Positions 47,128-57,781 of a DNA stretch of 64,000 nucleotides are shown here, piece by piece. The stretch is from Owenia fusiformis. Taxonomy: Eukaryota; Annelida; Polychaeta; Sabellida; Oweniidae. The notes below the pieces were generated by a model. The model was given only the letters and a program-made list of their open reading frames with translations. It did not search any database and was not told where the DNA came from. The stretch lies in contig CAIIXF020000011.1 in the NCBI GenBank assembly GCA_903813345.2, forward strand, positions 19,515,754-19,579,753, in the 5' to 3' direction. The translations under genes and the position numbers were made by a program. Every line of letters begins with the position of its first letter. Position 1 is the first letter of the stretch.

Positions 47128-48611
47128 CTCCTGGATCCTCCTCACTGTGTTGTAGTATAATTCAACTTTGATTATATGAAATAATCTAAGTCAAAACTAT
47201 CGGCTCTGTAAATGGCTATCTCTTGGATCCTTGTCACTGTGTTGTAGTATAATTCAACTTTGATTATGCGAAATAATCTAAGTCAAACTATCGGCGCTGT
47301 AAATGGCTATCTCCTGAATCCTCCTCACTGTGTTGTAGGATAATTCAACTTTAATTATATGAAATAATCAAAGTCAAACTATCGGCTCTGTAAATGGCTA
47401 TCTCCTGGATCCTCCTCACTGTGTTGTAGGATAATTCAACTTTGATTATGCGAAATAATCTAAGTCAAACTATCGGCGCTGTAAATGGCTATCTCCTGGA
47501 TCCTCCTCACTGTGTTGTAGGATAATTCAACTTTAATTATATGAAATAATCAAAGTCAAACTATCGGCTCTGTAAATGGCTATCTCCTGGATCCTCCTCA
47601 CTGTGTTGTAGGATAATTCAACTTTAATTATATGAAATAATCAAAGTCAAACTATCGGCTCTGTAAATGGCTATCTCCTGGATCCTCCTCACTGTGTTGT
47701 AGGATAATTCAACTTTGATTATGCGAAATAATCTAAGTCAAACTATCGGCGCTGTAAATGGCTATCTCCTGGATCCTCCTCACTGTGTTGTAGGATAATT
47801 CAACTTTAATTATATGAAATAATCAAAGTCAAACTATCGGCGCTGTAAATGGCTATCTCCTGGATCCTCCTCACTGTGTTGTAGGATAATTCAACTTTAA
47901 TTATATGAAATAATCAAAGTCAAACTATCGGCTCTGTAAATGGCTATCTCCTGGATCCTCCTCACTGTGTTGTAGGATAATTCAACTTTAATTATATGAA
48001 ATAATCAAAGTCAAACTATCGGCTCTGTAAATGGCTATCTCCTGGATCCTCCTCACTGTGTTGTAGGATAATTCAACTTTGATTATGCGAAATAATCTAA
48101 GTCAAACTATCGGCGCTGTAAATGGCTATCTCCTGGATCCTCCTCACTGTGTTGTAGGATAATTCAACTTTGATTATGCGAAATAATCTAAGTCAAACTA
48201 TCGGCTCTGTAAATGGCTATCTCCTGGATCCTCCTCACTGTGTTGTAGGATAATTCAACTTTAATTATATGAAATAATCAAAGTCAAACTATCGGCTCTG
48301 TAAATGGCTATCTCCTGGATCCTCCTCACTGTGTTGTAGGATAATTCAACTTTAATTATATGAAATAATCAAAGTCAAACTATCGGCTCTGTAAATGGCT
48401 ATCTCCTGGATCCTCTTCACTGTGTTGTATTATAATTCAACTTTGACTATGTAAAATAATCTAAGTCAAATTATCAAGTCTGGAAACGACTATCTCCTGG
48501 ATCCTCCTCTATGTGTTGTAGTATAATTCGACTTTGACTATGTAAAATAATCTAAGTCAAATTATAAAGTCTGGAAACGACTATCTCCTGGATCCTCCTC
48601 TATGTGTTGTA
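47128..48611. repeat. 91-bp minisatellite in left LTR, about 16 units
   Basis: Units read CTCCTGGATCCTCCTCACTG, TGTTGTAGGATAATTCAAC, ATTATATGAAATAATC and AACTATCGGCTCTGTAAATG. Two sub-types alternate irregularly: TTGATTATGCGAAATAATCTAAG and TTAATTATATGAAATAATCAAAG (each split here only by type). Terminal units are more diverged than central ones, as expected from unequal exchange in the middle of the array. Confidence 0.93.
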
Positions 48612-49346
48612 ATTAAACTATCACAATCTTCCAACTACTAAGTCCAAAAACGTCTAATACATGGCATCAACTGCTAAGTAGCCTACTTCCTTCACAATTA
48701 AATAATCAGGCTACCTACAAATATAGCATGCACACAACAACATAGGCAAAAATATTACAAGTCAAAATATTTGCCCTTGAAAATAACTAAGTTCAGTTAA
48801 TGTTGAGTTATACTGATATTGAAATATTCTAAGTTCAATATTTATCCTCCAAAAAAAAACAAAGTCCAAAATAATGTTTCTCCAAATATTGACTAAGTTC
48901 AATAATTTCTATCTCAAAAATACGCAAAGTCCAATTTCATGTGTTCATGAAATTGAACTGACAGAGCTCAGAAATATAGGCTTGATGCTGCCTCCAAACA
49001 CGGTACTGAATATTCCTTCTTGAGGTATCCTCTACACAAATACACGGGTAGATGGCCAAGTTATCATCTACAGAATCACGGTGTAGTAGTCTTCCCTCTC
49101 AGGTATCCTTCATCACAAGTAGATGTCCAAGTTATCATCCACTGAACTGAAGTGCAGCTATGTATCTCCTATCTGCCTCGAGAAATATTCAAAGTCCCAA
49201 CAACTTTCTACTGAAAGTTGTCAAAGTCCAAAAATATTTCCTTGAAAAACGACTAAGTCCAACTTCACATAAAAATATGAAATTGAACGGAGCTATGTCC
49301 CGAACGAAAGCTAGCTGTAATCTGCCGAGTTTACATCGGCGAAATA

Positions 49347-49369
49347 CTTATATAGGCCTGGTGACGTCA
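49347..49369 (-). promoter_or_regulatory. LTR promoter motifs (TATA box and CRE), left LTR
   Basis: On the minus strand, TGACGTCA (49369-49362), a palindromic CRE/ATF site, is followed 7 bp later by TATATAAG (49354-49347). Transcription from here would place the 91-bp minisatellite downstream, in the R-U5 leader. Confidence 0.55.
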
Positions 49370-49808
49370 TCACTTTTCGAACAAGATTTCAAAGTTGAAT
49401 AACAAGTTATTGACGCCATATCCTGCTTTAATATTACGCATACAACAAGATTTTAATATTGACTCAAGAAATATAACAGTAATTGATCGCTACTTACTCT
49501 AGTTTTACTTCGGTTTGATAGAATCAAAAGCAGGAAGTAAAATAATAAAGCTGCCATGTTAGACTACCGATCAACTACAAATCAGACTGCCAGATAAGAC
49601 TGCCCGATCAACATAAACAAAATCGTGATCAAATAAATAAAACATGCGAACTATTTCACCTCTGTAAGTACAACCTAAGTGCTGCAAACATTGCTACACG
49701 TTACCATCCTAATGATCTCACATGTAAACCACAAATCAAGTGTAATAAATGTATAAAAACGAGTTGACAGCACCAAATCAAAAATCAAAAATTCAAAATT
49801 TTGTTACA

Positions 49809-49820
49809 CTCCTCCAATCC
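49809..49820 (-). other. Polypurine tract
   Basis: GGATTGGAGGAG on the minus strand abuts the TGTAACA start of the 3' LTR. The tract is short and interrupted by TT, but it is correctly placed. Confidence 0.6.
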
Positions 49821-50274
49821 AATGATTTTGGTGTTTACAACACCAAGATTAAAGTACAAAAAAAAAATAACAAAATTTTGCTAACTTAGCTACCTTAACA
49901 AAATACGACTGTACAATGGTGTGCAACTAGTTGCTACTACAATCCTACACAAAAATGTCTAACTAGGTACATGAAAATCTAACTATACTTTACAAATGCA
50001 AACTTTACAAAATGTGTACATACTGATAATTAACTAATTGCTAGCACCATGTACATGTAAGATTTTGAAATCCTGGACACATTAGTACTATCTTATGCTT
50101 TCTTAAAACTATTAAATGTCCAAAACAAAAATCTCTAACTAACTACATGAAATGCTAACTACTATTTACAGAAACTACAACTTCCAGTTACGGGTGACTT
50201 GCTACTTAAGTCTCTCAACAAGTTAGCTATAAAATATCTAACTCACAAATCTGCTGTAAAGTTGCTGTTTGGTT
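49821..50274 (-). other. Untranslated tail between ORF stop and polypurine tract
   Basis: This is 454 bp of AT-rich sequence with no extended frame. In a complete element this is where pol would lie; nothing recognisable of it remains. Confidence 0.6.
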
Positions 50275-52959
50275 CTAGGAACCCTTCCTCCAGTTAGCAT
50301 CTATTTCGCTTCTCTGCCGAGGCCTCTGATATCTTCCTCGATATACTCTAGCCAAAGACACCTTTACTGGATAAGTACTTGGCATGCCTTCATGACTCGA
50401 AGTACTTTGGTCATTGCCTCGGTGTCCAGGGACCTTCTTCAATCTCCTGTCCCTGCCATGCCTCTGCTCTCGAAATGGGTGACCATCTGGTAAATCCAAG
50501 GTCCTCCTCTTGGATGCTATCGGTGGATGAGTCACTTTCCTCGAAGGATTGACTGCTCTTTTTCCAAGAATCCGTGTGTTCTTGGTTTTACTCTGCAGGT
50601 TGGTTGACAGTTTGGTATCTCCTACTATCCGAGCAGCACTTGAACTCTCTGGTCCAAAAGTCATTGAACATTTGCCATAGTCCAATATTGCCCTTGAAGC
50701 TGCTAAATAGTCGCTACCCAGAATTCCATCAAACTCAATGTCAGCCACGGTTACTTCTAAATTTTGTTTAAGATCATCCATGTGTACATCAACGTGTATT
50801 ATGCCTGCAACAGCTAATGGTTCTCCATCAGCTTGCAAAATGATCCTCTTATGTGGCTCAAGCTCGGGTTTTATGTCTTCAGGGATCTCTCTGTAGATCT
50901 TCAAACTCAATATACTACTAACTGCACCCGAGTCTACAAGGAATTCAACATTCGTGTGACAAACTTTTCCAGAAGCAACAATCTTCTTAGTATCTCTGGA
51001 AGATTTGACATCCTTCCCTTGTAGCGATTGGAACCTTACTGTTGCAACTTGACTCTGCCTCTCTTTGGCTTCCTTGATTTCTTCTGCACGTTTTCTAGTG
51101 TAACAGTCAGCAATAAGATGTCCGGTTTTGTGACAATAAAAGCAACCAAATCGTTTATAGTCCTTTCTTCTGGATTCATTAGACTGGATTTGTTGCTCAA
51201 GTAGCTTGATTCTTATCTCAAAATTTTCTCGATCCTTCTCGAAGTTTTTGCGATCTTGTTCCATATTTTTCCGATCTTCCTCCTGCTTTTTACATAAATC
51301 TTCTAACAGCCGGGTGATGTTCTTTAATTGGTCTTCTTTTTCTTCCAAAACATTCACATGACTGTATTGAGGCTTCGATCTTCTCCGTATTCTTTCTGAT
51401 CCAAGATAAGATTCTTCTCTTAGGGCTATTTCAATCGCCTTATCCAATGAAGTACATTCATTAACATGTATTGCTCGGCGTATGTCATCCTCTGCAATCG
51501 CCTGCTCAAAACTACGCCTTGCTAATCGGTCCTGTTCTGACCTACTCATCTCAGGATATGCCAATGCTGTAAGTCGCCTGATATCCTGTCCTAAAGTCTG
51601 CAGTGATTCTTTTGGCTTCCTCACTCGCCCAAGTAATTCAGCCTCATATATCTCAGCTTTTCCTTCTGGCCCATATCTCTTCTCCAAGGCTAAAACTAAC
51701 TGGTCATATGTGTACTCAGCTTCCATCTCCAACACAATCTGTTGGGCAGTACCTCGAAGACTGGTAGCTAGGTACTCATTTTTCTCTTCTGTGGTCCAGC
51801 TGTTAGCTTTAGCACATATCTCAAAATGAGTTCGGTACTCTTGCCAAGGAGTTGTTCCATTGTAAGTCTCAGGCTTGATCCAGTTCCTAGACTTGGACAT
51901 CTGACTTAACATCCTCATTAAGTCCATTGACTCACTAGAGGAACTGGTATAAAATTTTCCACTCTTCTCATTCGCAGAATCACCACATGGGACTCTTTTT
52001 TCCAATTTATGTTCATCAACAGGAAACTGTTTCTGGGAATCATGGTTCCTTTGAACATGCCCCTTCCTTGGGCCTGCAATTTCCTGTGTAGCATACTTGC
52101 TCTCTGAAGCACAAACATCCTCTTGTTTACAGTGTATTCTGGTAGGATCTCGCTGGTCTCTACCAGCAGGCTGGTATGTTGGAGTTGTGTACATTCTGTC
52201 TTGTCTCTCCAACTTCCATGGCCTCCTTTCTGGAGTAGGGAGTTCAGGTGTAAAACACTCTTCTTTATGCTGAACCCGACTCATAGATAATGGAGGCGAC
52301 CATTGTGCTCCCCTTCGAGCTCCACTTGGAGTTACATACAAGTCATTATCAATAGCCTTCCCTGCATACAAAACACCATTGGATTTGGTCTCTTTACTAG
52401 CTGCTTCCGTATTACTCTCTAATCTTTCGAGGATCGCCTGCAACCGATCCATATCATCTCTAATTTGTTGTGTACTTCTACTCCCTGTCATTTGCTCTGC
52501 TATTGAAGTCAAACTATGAGTTTGTCTTTGTTGGGTCTCTCTAATATCTTCCAACTGTTTCTGTTGTGCCTCTTTAATATTCCCAAAAACAGACAACTGA
52601 TCTCGAAGCTGACCTTCCACCATAGTTAACTCTTGTTTCATTATATCCTCTGATTGTCCTTTATTCAAAGGCTGATCAATCATGGTAGAAGTCATTGGAC
52701 TCTGTCTTCTCACAGTAGGATTCATCTTATCCTTATTGAAGCGATTCGCTTGCGTCTCTAAATTGGTCAGTCCTCCTCTAGACCAATACCCTGTACCTAA
52801 ACTACTAGGCAATCCTCTCTCCTCAGCTTCTCTCATTGGATCCTTAGCTCCAGGATTCCTTAATTCCCCAGAATATGTCTTCACATATACAGAAGTCTCC
52901 CCTTCAATATCTACATAATCTCCACGCTTCGGATATGGGAGACTGGGCTCTGGATCCAT
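50275..52959 (-). CDS. Gag-protease polyprotein of LTR retroelement
   Basis: This is an intact frame of 894 codons, ATG at 52959, TAG at 50275-50277. Residues 1-350 are a charged, Gln-rich region. Residues about 355-520 look like a capsid-type Gag domain (WQEYRTHFEICAKANSW, then SLRGTAQQIV and LALEKRYGPE). Residues about 535-600 form a coiled coil. A CCHC knuckle occupies 606-619 (CFYCHKTGHLIADC, spacing C-x2-C-x4-H-x4-C). An aspartic protease follows, with FLVDSGAVSSIL (active Asp 676) and a GILGSD motif at 745-750. The last 140 residues are basic and unassigned. Reverse transcriptase, RNase H and integrase are absent. An intact frame suggests recent selection or a very recent insertion. Confidence 0.93.
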   Translation of the reverse strand: MDPEPSLPYPKRGDYVDIEGETSVYVKTYSGELRNPGAKDPMREAEERGLPSSLGTGYWSRGGLTNLETQANRFNKDKMNPTVRRQSPMTSTMIDQPLNKGQSEDIMKQELTMVEGQLRDQLSVFGNIKEAQQKQLEDIRETQQRQTHSLTSIAEQMTGSRSTQQIRDDMDRLQAILERLESNTEAASKETKSNGVLYAGKAIDNDLYVTPSGARRGAQWSPPLSMSRVQHKEECFTPELPTPERRPWKLERQDRMYTTPTYQPAGRDQRDPTRIHCKQEDVCASESKYATQEIAGPRKGHVQRNHDSQKQFPVDEHKLEKRVPCGDSANEKSGKFYTSSSSESMDLMRMLSQMSKSRNWIKPETYNGTTPWQEYRTHFEICAKANSWTTEEKNEYLATSLRGTAQQIVLEMEAEYTYDQLVLALEKRYGPEGKAEIYEAELLGRVRKPKESLQTLGQDIRRLTALAYPEMSRSEQDRLARRSFEQAIAEDDIRRAIHVNECTSLDKAIEIALREESYLGSERIRRRSKPQYSHVNVLEEKEDQLKNITRLLEDLCKKQEEDRKNMEQDRKNFEKDRENFEIRIKLLEQQIQSNESRRKDYKRFGCFYCHKTGHLIADCYTRKRAEEIKEAKERQSQVATVRFQSLQGKDVKSSRDTKKIVASGKVCHTNVEFLVDSGAVSSILSLKIYREIPEDIKPELEPHKRIILQADGEPLAVAGIIHVDVHMDDLKQNLEVTVADIEFDGILGSDYLAASRAILDYGKCSMTFGPESSSAARIVGDTKLSTNLQSKTKNTRILGKRAVNPSRKVTHPPIASKRRTLDLPDGHPFREQRHGRDRRLKKVPGHRGNDQSTSSHEGMPSTYPVKVSLARVYRGRYQRPRQRSEIDANWRKGS

Positions 52960-53005
52960 CTTGAAACTGTATGATGCACCTCTGGTTTAAATCTTCAGAC
53001 ACAAT

Positions 53006-53025
53006 CAATCCCACCACTGCCACCA
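53006..53025 (-). other. Primer binding site, tRNA-Leu type
   Basis: One base after the 5' LTR, the minus strand reads TGGTGGCAGTGGTGGGATTG. This complements the 3' end of animal tRNA-Leu (…AATCCCACCGCTGCCACCA) with one difference in the first 18 bases. It fixes the element's orientation. Confidence 0.8.
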
Positions 53026-53468
53026 GTGTAACAGTTTGGCCTTTTTTGTGGATATGTGGTAGTGTGGCTAATAAAAAGACCACTGTTTAGTAAACGGTGT
53101 TTACTTGTGGATTGCACGGCACACGTTAAATGTGCTTTGTCCCTAAAGAAATAAACAAAATATACAATTTTATATATATAATATAAAACAATATATTGTG
53201 GCGTTTATAAGCCCAAATAAGATGTACATGCAATTTCAAATGTAATGTAAGAATATTACGGTGTTATTATTTCTCTCAAAACTCACAACTCAAAAGTCCA
53301 TATGAGCTAATAGTAATTATCACTGATAAAATTATATCCAGAGTCCACATAAATTGAAACTGATGATCACTATATAACACTGTTGTATCCCGAATATTCA
53401 AAGTTCATGTATATTGTACCACTTGTACGTCTTGTATTGTTATTGTATCTTGAACCTGGAATAGTAAT

Positions 53469-54952
53469 CTCCTGGATCCTCCTCACTGTGTTGTAGTATA
53501 ATTCAACTTTGATTATATGAAATAATCTAAGTCAAAACTATCGGCTCTGTAAATGGCTATCTCTTGGATCCTTGTCACTGTGTTGTAGTATAATTCAACT
53601 TTGATTATGCGAAATAATCTAAGTCAAACTATCGGCGCTGTAAATGGCTATCTCCTGAATCCTCCTCACTGTGTTGTAGGATAATTCAACTTTAATTATA
53701 TGAAATAATCAAAGTCAAACTATCGGCTCTGTAAATGGCTATCTCCTGGATCCTCCTCACTGTGTTGTAGGATAATTCAACTTTGATTATGCGAAATAAT
53801 CTAAGTCAAACTATCGGCGCTGTAAATGGCTATCTCCTGGATCCTCCTCACTGTGTTGTAGGATAATTCAACTTTAATTATATGAAATAATCAAAGTCAA
53901 ACTATCGGCTCTGTAAATGGCTATCTCCTGGATCCTCCTCACTGTGTTGTAGGATAATTCAACTTTAATTATATGAAATAATCAAAGTCAAACTATCGGC
54001 TCTGTAAATGGCTATCTCCTGGATCCTCCTCACTGTGTTGTAGGATAATTCAACTTTGATTATGCGAAATAATCTAAGTCAAACTATCGGCGCTGTAAAT
54101 GGCTATCTCCTGGATCCTCCTCACTGTGTTGTAGGATAATTCAACTTTAATTATATGAAATAATCAAAGTCAAACTATCGGCGCTGTAAATGGCTATCTC
54201 CTGGATCCTCCTCACTGTGTTGTAGGATAATTCAACTTTAATTATATGAAATAATCAAAGTCAAACTATCGGCTCTGTAAATGGCTATCTCCTGGATCCT
54301 CCTCACTGTGTTGTAGGATAATTCAACTTTAATTATATGAAATAATCAAAGTCAAACTATCGGCTCTGTAAATGGCTATCTCCTGGATCCTCCTCACTGT
54401 GTTGTAGGATAATTCAACTTTGATTATGCGAAATAATCTAAGTCAAACTATCGGCGCTGTAAATGGCTATCTCCTGGATCCTCCTCACTGTGTTGTAGGA
54501 TAATTCAACTTTGATTATGCGAAATAATCTAAGTCAAACTATCGGCTCTGTAAATGGCTATCTCCTGGATCCTCCTCACTGTGTTGTAGGATAATTCAAC
54601 TTTAATTATATGAAATAATCAAAGTCAAACTATCGGCTCTGTAAATGGCTATCTCCTGGATCCTCCTCACTGTGTTGTAGGATAATTCAACTTTAATTAT
54701 ATGAAATAATCAAAGTCAAACTATCGGCTCTGTAAATGGCTATCTCCTGGATCCTCTTCACTGTGTTGTATTATAATTCAACTTTGACTATGTAAAATAA
54801 TCTAAGTCAAATTATCAAGTCTGGAAACGACTATCTCCTGGATCCTCCTCTATGTGTTGTAGTATAATTCGACTTTGACTATGTAAAATAATCTAAGTCA
54901 AATTATAAAGTCTGGAAACGACTATCTCCTGGATCCTCCTCTATGTGTTGTA
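53469..54952. repeat. 91-bp minisatellite in right LTR
   Basis: Unit count and order of sub-types match the left LTR at the 6,341-bp offset, including the CTCCTGAATCC variant near the start and the two divergent CTGGAAACGACTATCTCC units at the end. The arrays were therefore copied together and have not yet changed independently. Confidence 0.9.
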
Positions 54953-55687
54953 ATTAAACTATCACAATCTTCCAACTACTAAGTCCAAAAACGTCTAATA
55001 CATGGCATCAACTGCTAAGTAGCCTACTTCCTTCACAATTAAATAATCAGGCTACCTACAAATATAGCATGCACACAACAACATAGGCAAAAATATTACA
55101 AGTCAAAATATTTGCCCTTGAAAATAACTAAGTTCAGTTAATGTTGAGTTATACTGATATTGAAATATTCTAAGTTCAATATTTATCCTCCAAAAAAAAA
55201 CAAAGTCCAAAATAATGTTTCTCCAAATATTGACTAAGTTCAATAATTTCTATCTCAAAAATACGCAAAGTCCAATTTCATGTGTTCATGAAATTGAACT
55301 GACAGAGCTCAGAAATATAGGCTTGATGCTGCCTCCAAACACGGTACTGAATATTCCTTCTTGAGGTATCCTCTACACAAATACACGGGTAGATGGCCAA
55401 GTTATCATCTACAGAATCACGGTGTAGTAGTCTTCCCTCTCAGGTATCCTTCATCACAAGTAGATGTCCAAGTTATCATCCACTGAACTGAAGTGCAGCT
55501 ATGTATCTCCTATCTGCCTCGAGAAATATTCAAAGTCCCAACAACTTTCTACTGAAAGTTGTCAAAGTCCAAAAATATTTCCTTGAAAAACGACTAAGTC
55601 CAACTTCACATAAAAATATGAAATTGAACGGAGCTATGTCCCGAACGAAAGCTAGCTGTAATCTGCCGAGTTTACATCGGCGAAATA

Positions 55688-55710
55688 CTTATATAGGCCT
55701 GGTGACGTCA
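55688..55710 (-). promoter_or_regulatory. LTR promoter motifs, 5' LTR
   Basis: Minus-strand TGACGTCA followed 7 bp later by TATATAAG. The ORF start lies about 2.7 kb downstream, so the RNA would have an unusually long leader containing the whole minisatellite unless it is spliced. Confidence 0.55.
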
Positions 55711-56869
55711 TCACTTTTCGAACAAGATTTCAAAGTTGAATAACAAGTTATTGACGCCATATCCTGCTTTAATATTACGCATACAACAAGATTTTAATAT
55801 TGACTCAAGAAATATAACAGTAATTGATCGCTACTTACTCTAGTTTTACTTCGGTTTGATAGAATCAAAAGCAGGAAGTAAAATAATAAAGCTGCCATGT
55901 TAGACTACCGATCAACTACAAATCAGACTGCCAGATAAGACTGCCCGATCAACATAAACAAAATCGTGATCAAATAAATAAAACATGCGAACTATTTCAC
56001 CTCTGTAAGTACAACCTAAGTGCTGCAAACATTGCTACACGTTACCATCCTAATGATCTCACATGTAAACCACAAATCAAGTGTAATAAATGTATAAAAA
56101 CGAGTTGACAGCACCAAATCAAAAATCAAAAATTCAAAATTTTGTTACAATATCTAATTATGACAATAATGAACCAATCTTGTTCATAGTTGTATGTGCC
56201 CCCATCTTATTCCCTTACACTGTCAAGGTTTCGTGTATATATATTTACTTCCACTACTTAACATTTTATGGTTGCTATAGTAACCAAGGTGATGAGACTA
56301 TGGTCCATATCATTTTGTAAAAAGAAAACGAGTAATATATAAAGAACAATATTACTAACCATGCTAATTTACTTACATAAACTGTCAACACAATATCTAG
56401 TTTTGTTCTCATGGCAAAATTGAATCTTATATCAATATTTCCCATCTTGTTTTCTTTGATCATTCCAAAGAATAACAGTTCAAGTACTCTTAAAACATCT
56501 TGAAAAAATCATCTGATTAACATTTTATGACGTTATCAAAGTTCTCATGAATTCATGAAATATTGGAGTGTATGGCTCGAAATAATACAGTTGATGCAGA
56601 AAACAATGATAGAATTCATGATAATGAATGAGGAAAGAGTATTATACAAGTCATATACATGTTCACCCATGCATTAATACATTTTGCATTTGATGATAAT
56701 GATTGACCGAAAAGTTTCAGTCTATCAAGGCATTCACAAAATCAATTCAATTTAATGTCGTCATGTGGACCAATTGGTTCAAAATAAAGTCAATGTATCT
56801 CAGAAAGTGCATTGCTTATGGTCCTGAAATTCCATATATGCTTGTAAAAAGGGTGATGCTATATCTGTA

Positions 56870-57100
56870 TCAAATTTCATGATGTAAAAATGATAAAATC
56901 TCTTCCCTTGAGAAGCGTTCGTACAATTCAAAAAAATTCATTATTAATTGGTAATCCATGTTGACGATGAAACCTGGTAATTGCAAACTGTTGATTGATT
57001 TCGCATGCATACCGGTAATGAAATAGGCATATGCTTTCTGAATTCTTTTGAGTAACTTAACAGATATATTTATATGGACTTCAGTCTCATGAACGCACAT
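56870..57100 (-). CDS. Possible short protein divergent from the MTCH2-like gene
   Basis: A 76-codon frame starts at 57100, 102 bp upstream of the MTCH2-like start codon on the opposite strand, and ends TAA/TGA-bounded at 56870. It reads MCVHETEVHINISVKLL, KRIQKAYAYFITGMHA and NFFELYERFSREEILSF. Composition is protein-like and the spacing suits a shared bidirectional promoter. I recognise no domain, and it may be chance. It could also be the first exon of a longer gene. Confidence 0.25.
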   Translation of the reverse strand: MCVHETEVHINISVKLLKRIQKAYAYFITGMHAKSINSLQLPGFIVNMDYQLIMNFFELYERFSREEILSFLHHEI

Positions 57101-57152
57101 TCTATAAAATTTAAAAACACGTTCTTAAGTTTTCAACTTTCAAACTTTTAAA

Positions 57153-57164
57153 TTTCGCGCCAAA
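57153..57164 (+). promoter_or_regulatory. E2F-like site upstream of MTCH2-like start
   Basis: TTTCGCGCCAAA fits the E2F consensus TTTSSCGC and lies about 45 bp before the start codon in an otherwise AT-rich region. No TATA box is visible in the expected position. It could serve the divergent frame at 57100 as well. Confidence 0.45.
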
Positions 57165-57202
57165 CTAACTCTCGTAATTTCTCGCTCTCGTTCGAAATAA
57201 AT

Positions 57203-57298
57203 ATGGCTGTCAGTGACAAAAATATTTCATCCGGCCTGATTGCTGCCGGTGTAGCAGCTGCATTTCACCCTATTGTGTATGCAAAGATACTTATTCAG
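57203..57298 (+). CDS. MTCH2: Mitochondrial carrier homolog 2-like protein, exon 1
   Basis: ATG at 57203; donor CAG|GTAAGT after 32 codons, phase 0. It reads MAVSDKNISSGLIAAGVAAA, then FHPIVYAKILIQ, the first membrane helix of a SLC25-fold protein. The P-x-x-Y-x-K-x-L-I-Q pattern matches the MTCH subfamily (PLMYVKVLIQ in vertebrates) in place of the PX(D/E)XX(K/R) of true carriers. MTCH2 resides in the mitochondrial outer membrane, where it inserts alpha-helical proteins and receives tBID. Four further exons follow in phase; the gene continues past the window. Confidence 0.9.
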
Positions 57299-57719
57299 GT
57301 AAGTGATATACTTGCCCATTTGTGTGCCAGCTGCCAAATTGTGATTTACTCGCAATATTTAATAAAATTAAAAACATTGAAAATAAAAATCCGATTTTTT
57401 TCCAAAATCGCAAATGATTTTTTTCAAAATGGAACTTGTAATCACAGGTCCCCCTGGGTAGTATGTAAGGGCCCGTAGACATATAAGACAGAAATGTGGG
57501 TTCTATAATGCCATATTTCGAAATATTTTGAAAAGATTTCAAAAGAATTGTCCACATCTTGATCTTGATCACCTTTACTCCCCCAAATTCCAGTTGTCAA
57601 AATGACGCAAATACTCTCTAAAAACCTGTCCGAGGGTCAAAAAATCAATTTTTAGAAAAAGTTTAAATGCCTCAATTGAATCATTTGGTCTACTTACCCA
57701 TATGTACTAGTCCAACAAC

Positions 57720-57781
57720 ATTAGACCTAGCCTGGGCCTCGTTTCTTATCTGACATGTCTTATGGCCCCGGCTAGGTCTAA
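57720..57781. repeat. Short hairpin
   Basis: ATTAGACCTAGCCTGGGCC pairs with GGCCCCGGCTAGGTCTAA. It is GC-rich against an AT-rich intron and is possibly a MITE end pair. Confidence 0.45.

Larger units (their letters stand above)
46686..49808 (-). repeat. LTR (3' LTR in the element's minus-strand orientation)
   Basis: It is 3,123 bp long with TG...CA ends and a 7-bp terminal inverted repeat (TGTAACA/TGTTACA). It contains a 91-bp minisatellite, and the segment rich in phrases like ACTAAGTTCAATA and AAAGTCCAA between 48600 and 49300. It aligns with the other LTR at a constant offset of 6,341 bp. Confidence 0.93.
46686..56149 (-). mobile_element. Gag-pro-only LTR retroelement, 9.46 kb, young insertion
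   Basis: Two direct repeats of exactly 3,123 bp (46686-49808 and 53027-56149) start TGTAACA and end TGTTACA. ATAT lies outside both ends (46682-46685 and 56150-56153), a 4-bp target duplication. The internal region of 3,218 bp, read on the minus strand, has a tRNA-Leu-like primer site, one 894-codon gag-protease ORF and a polypurine tract. There is no room for reverse transcriptase, RNase H or integrase. I saw no base difference between the LTR segments I compared, so insertion looks recent. The family is probably Ty3/gypsy-like, judged from the gag, CCHC and protease order; this is an inference without pol. Confidence 0.93.
53027..56149 (-). repeat. LTR (5' LTR in the element's minus-strand orientation)
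   Basis: It has the same length and sequence as the left LTR as far as I compared. It carries the minisatellite at 53469-54952, and the CRE and TATA motifs at 55703-55710 and 55688-55695. This copy would drive transcription of the gag-pro ORF. Confidence 0.93.

Noticed and set aside
47128-48611. CRISPR-like regular array
   Set aside because: The whole 91-bp unit repeats with no unique spacers; the array lies in an LTR of an animal retroelement and is duplicated at 53469.
49160-49402. 80-codon plus-strand frame in the LTR (repeated at 55501)
   Set aside because: The two copies are identical because they lie in the two LTRs; the frame is antisense to the element, overlaps its promoter motifs, and has no domain.
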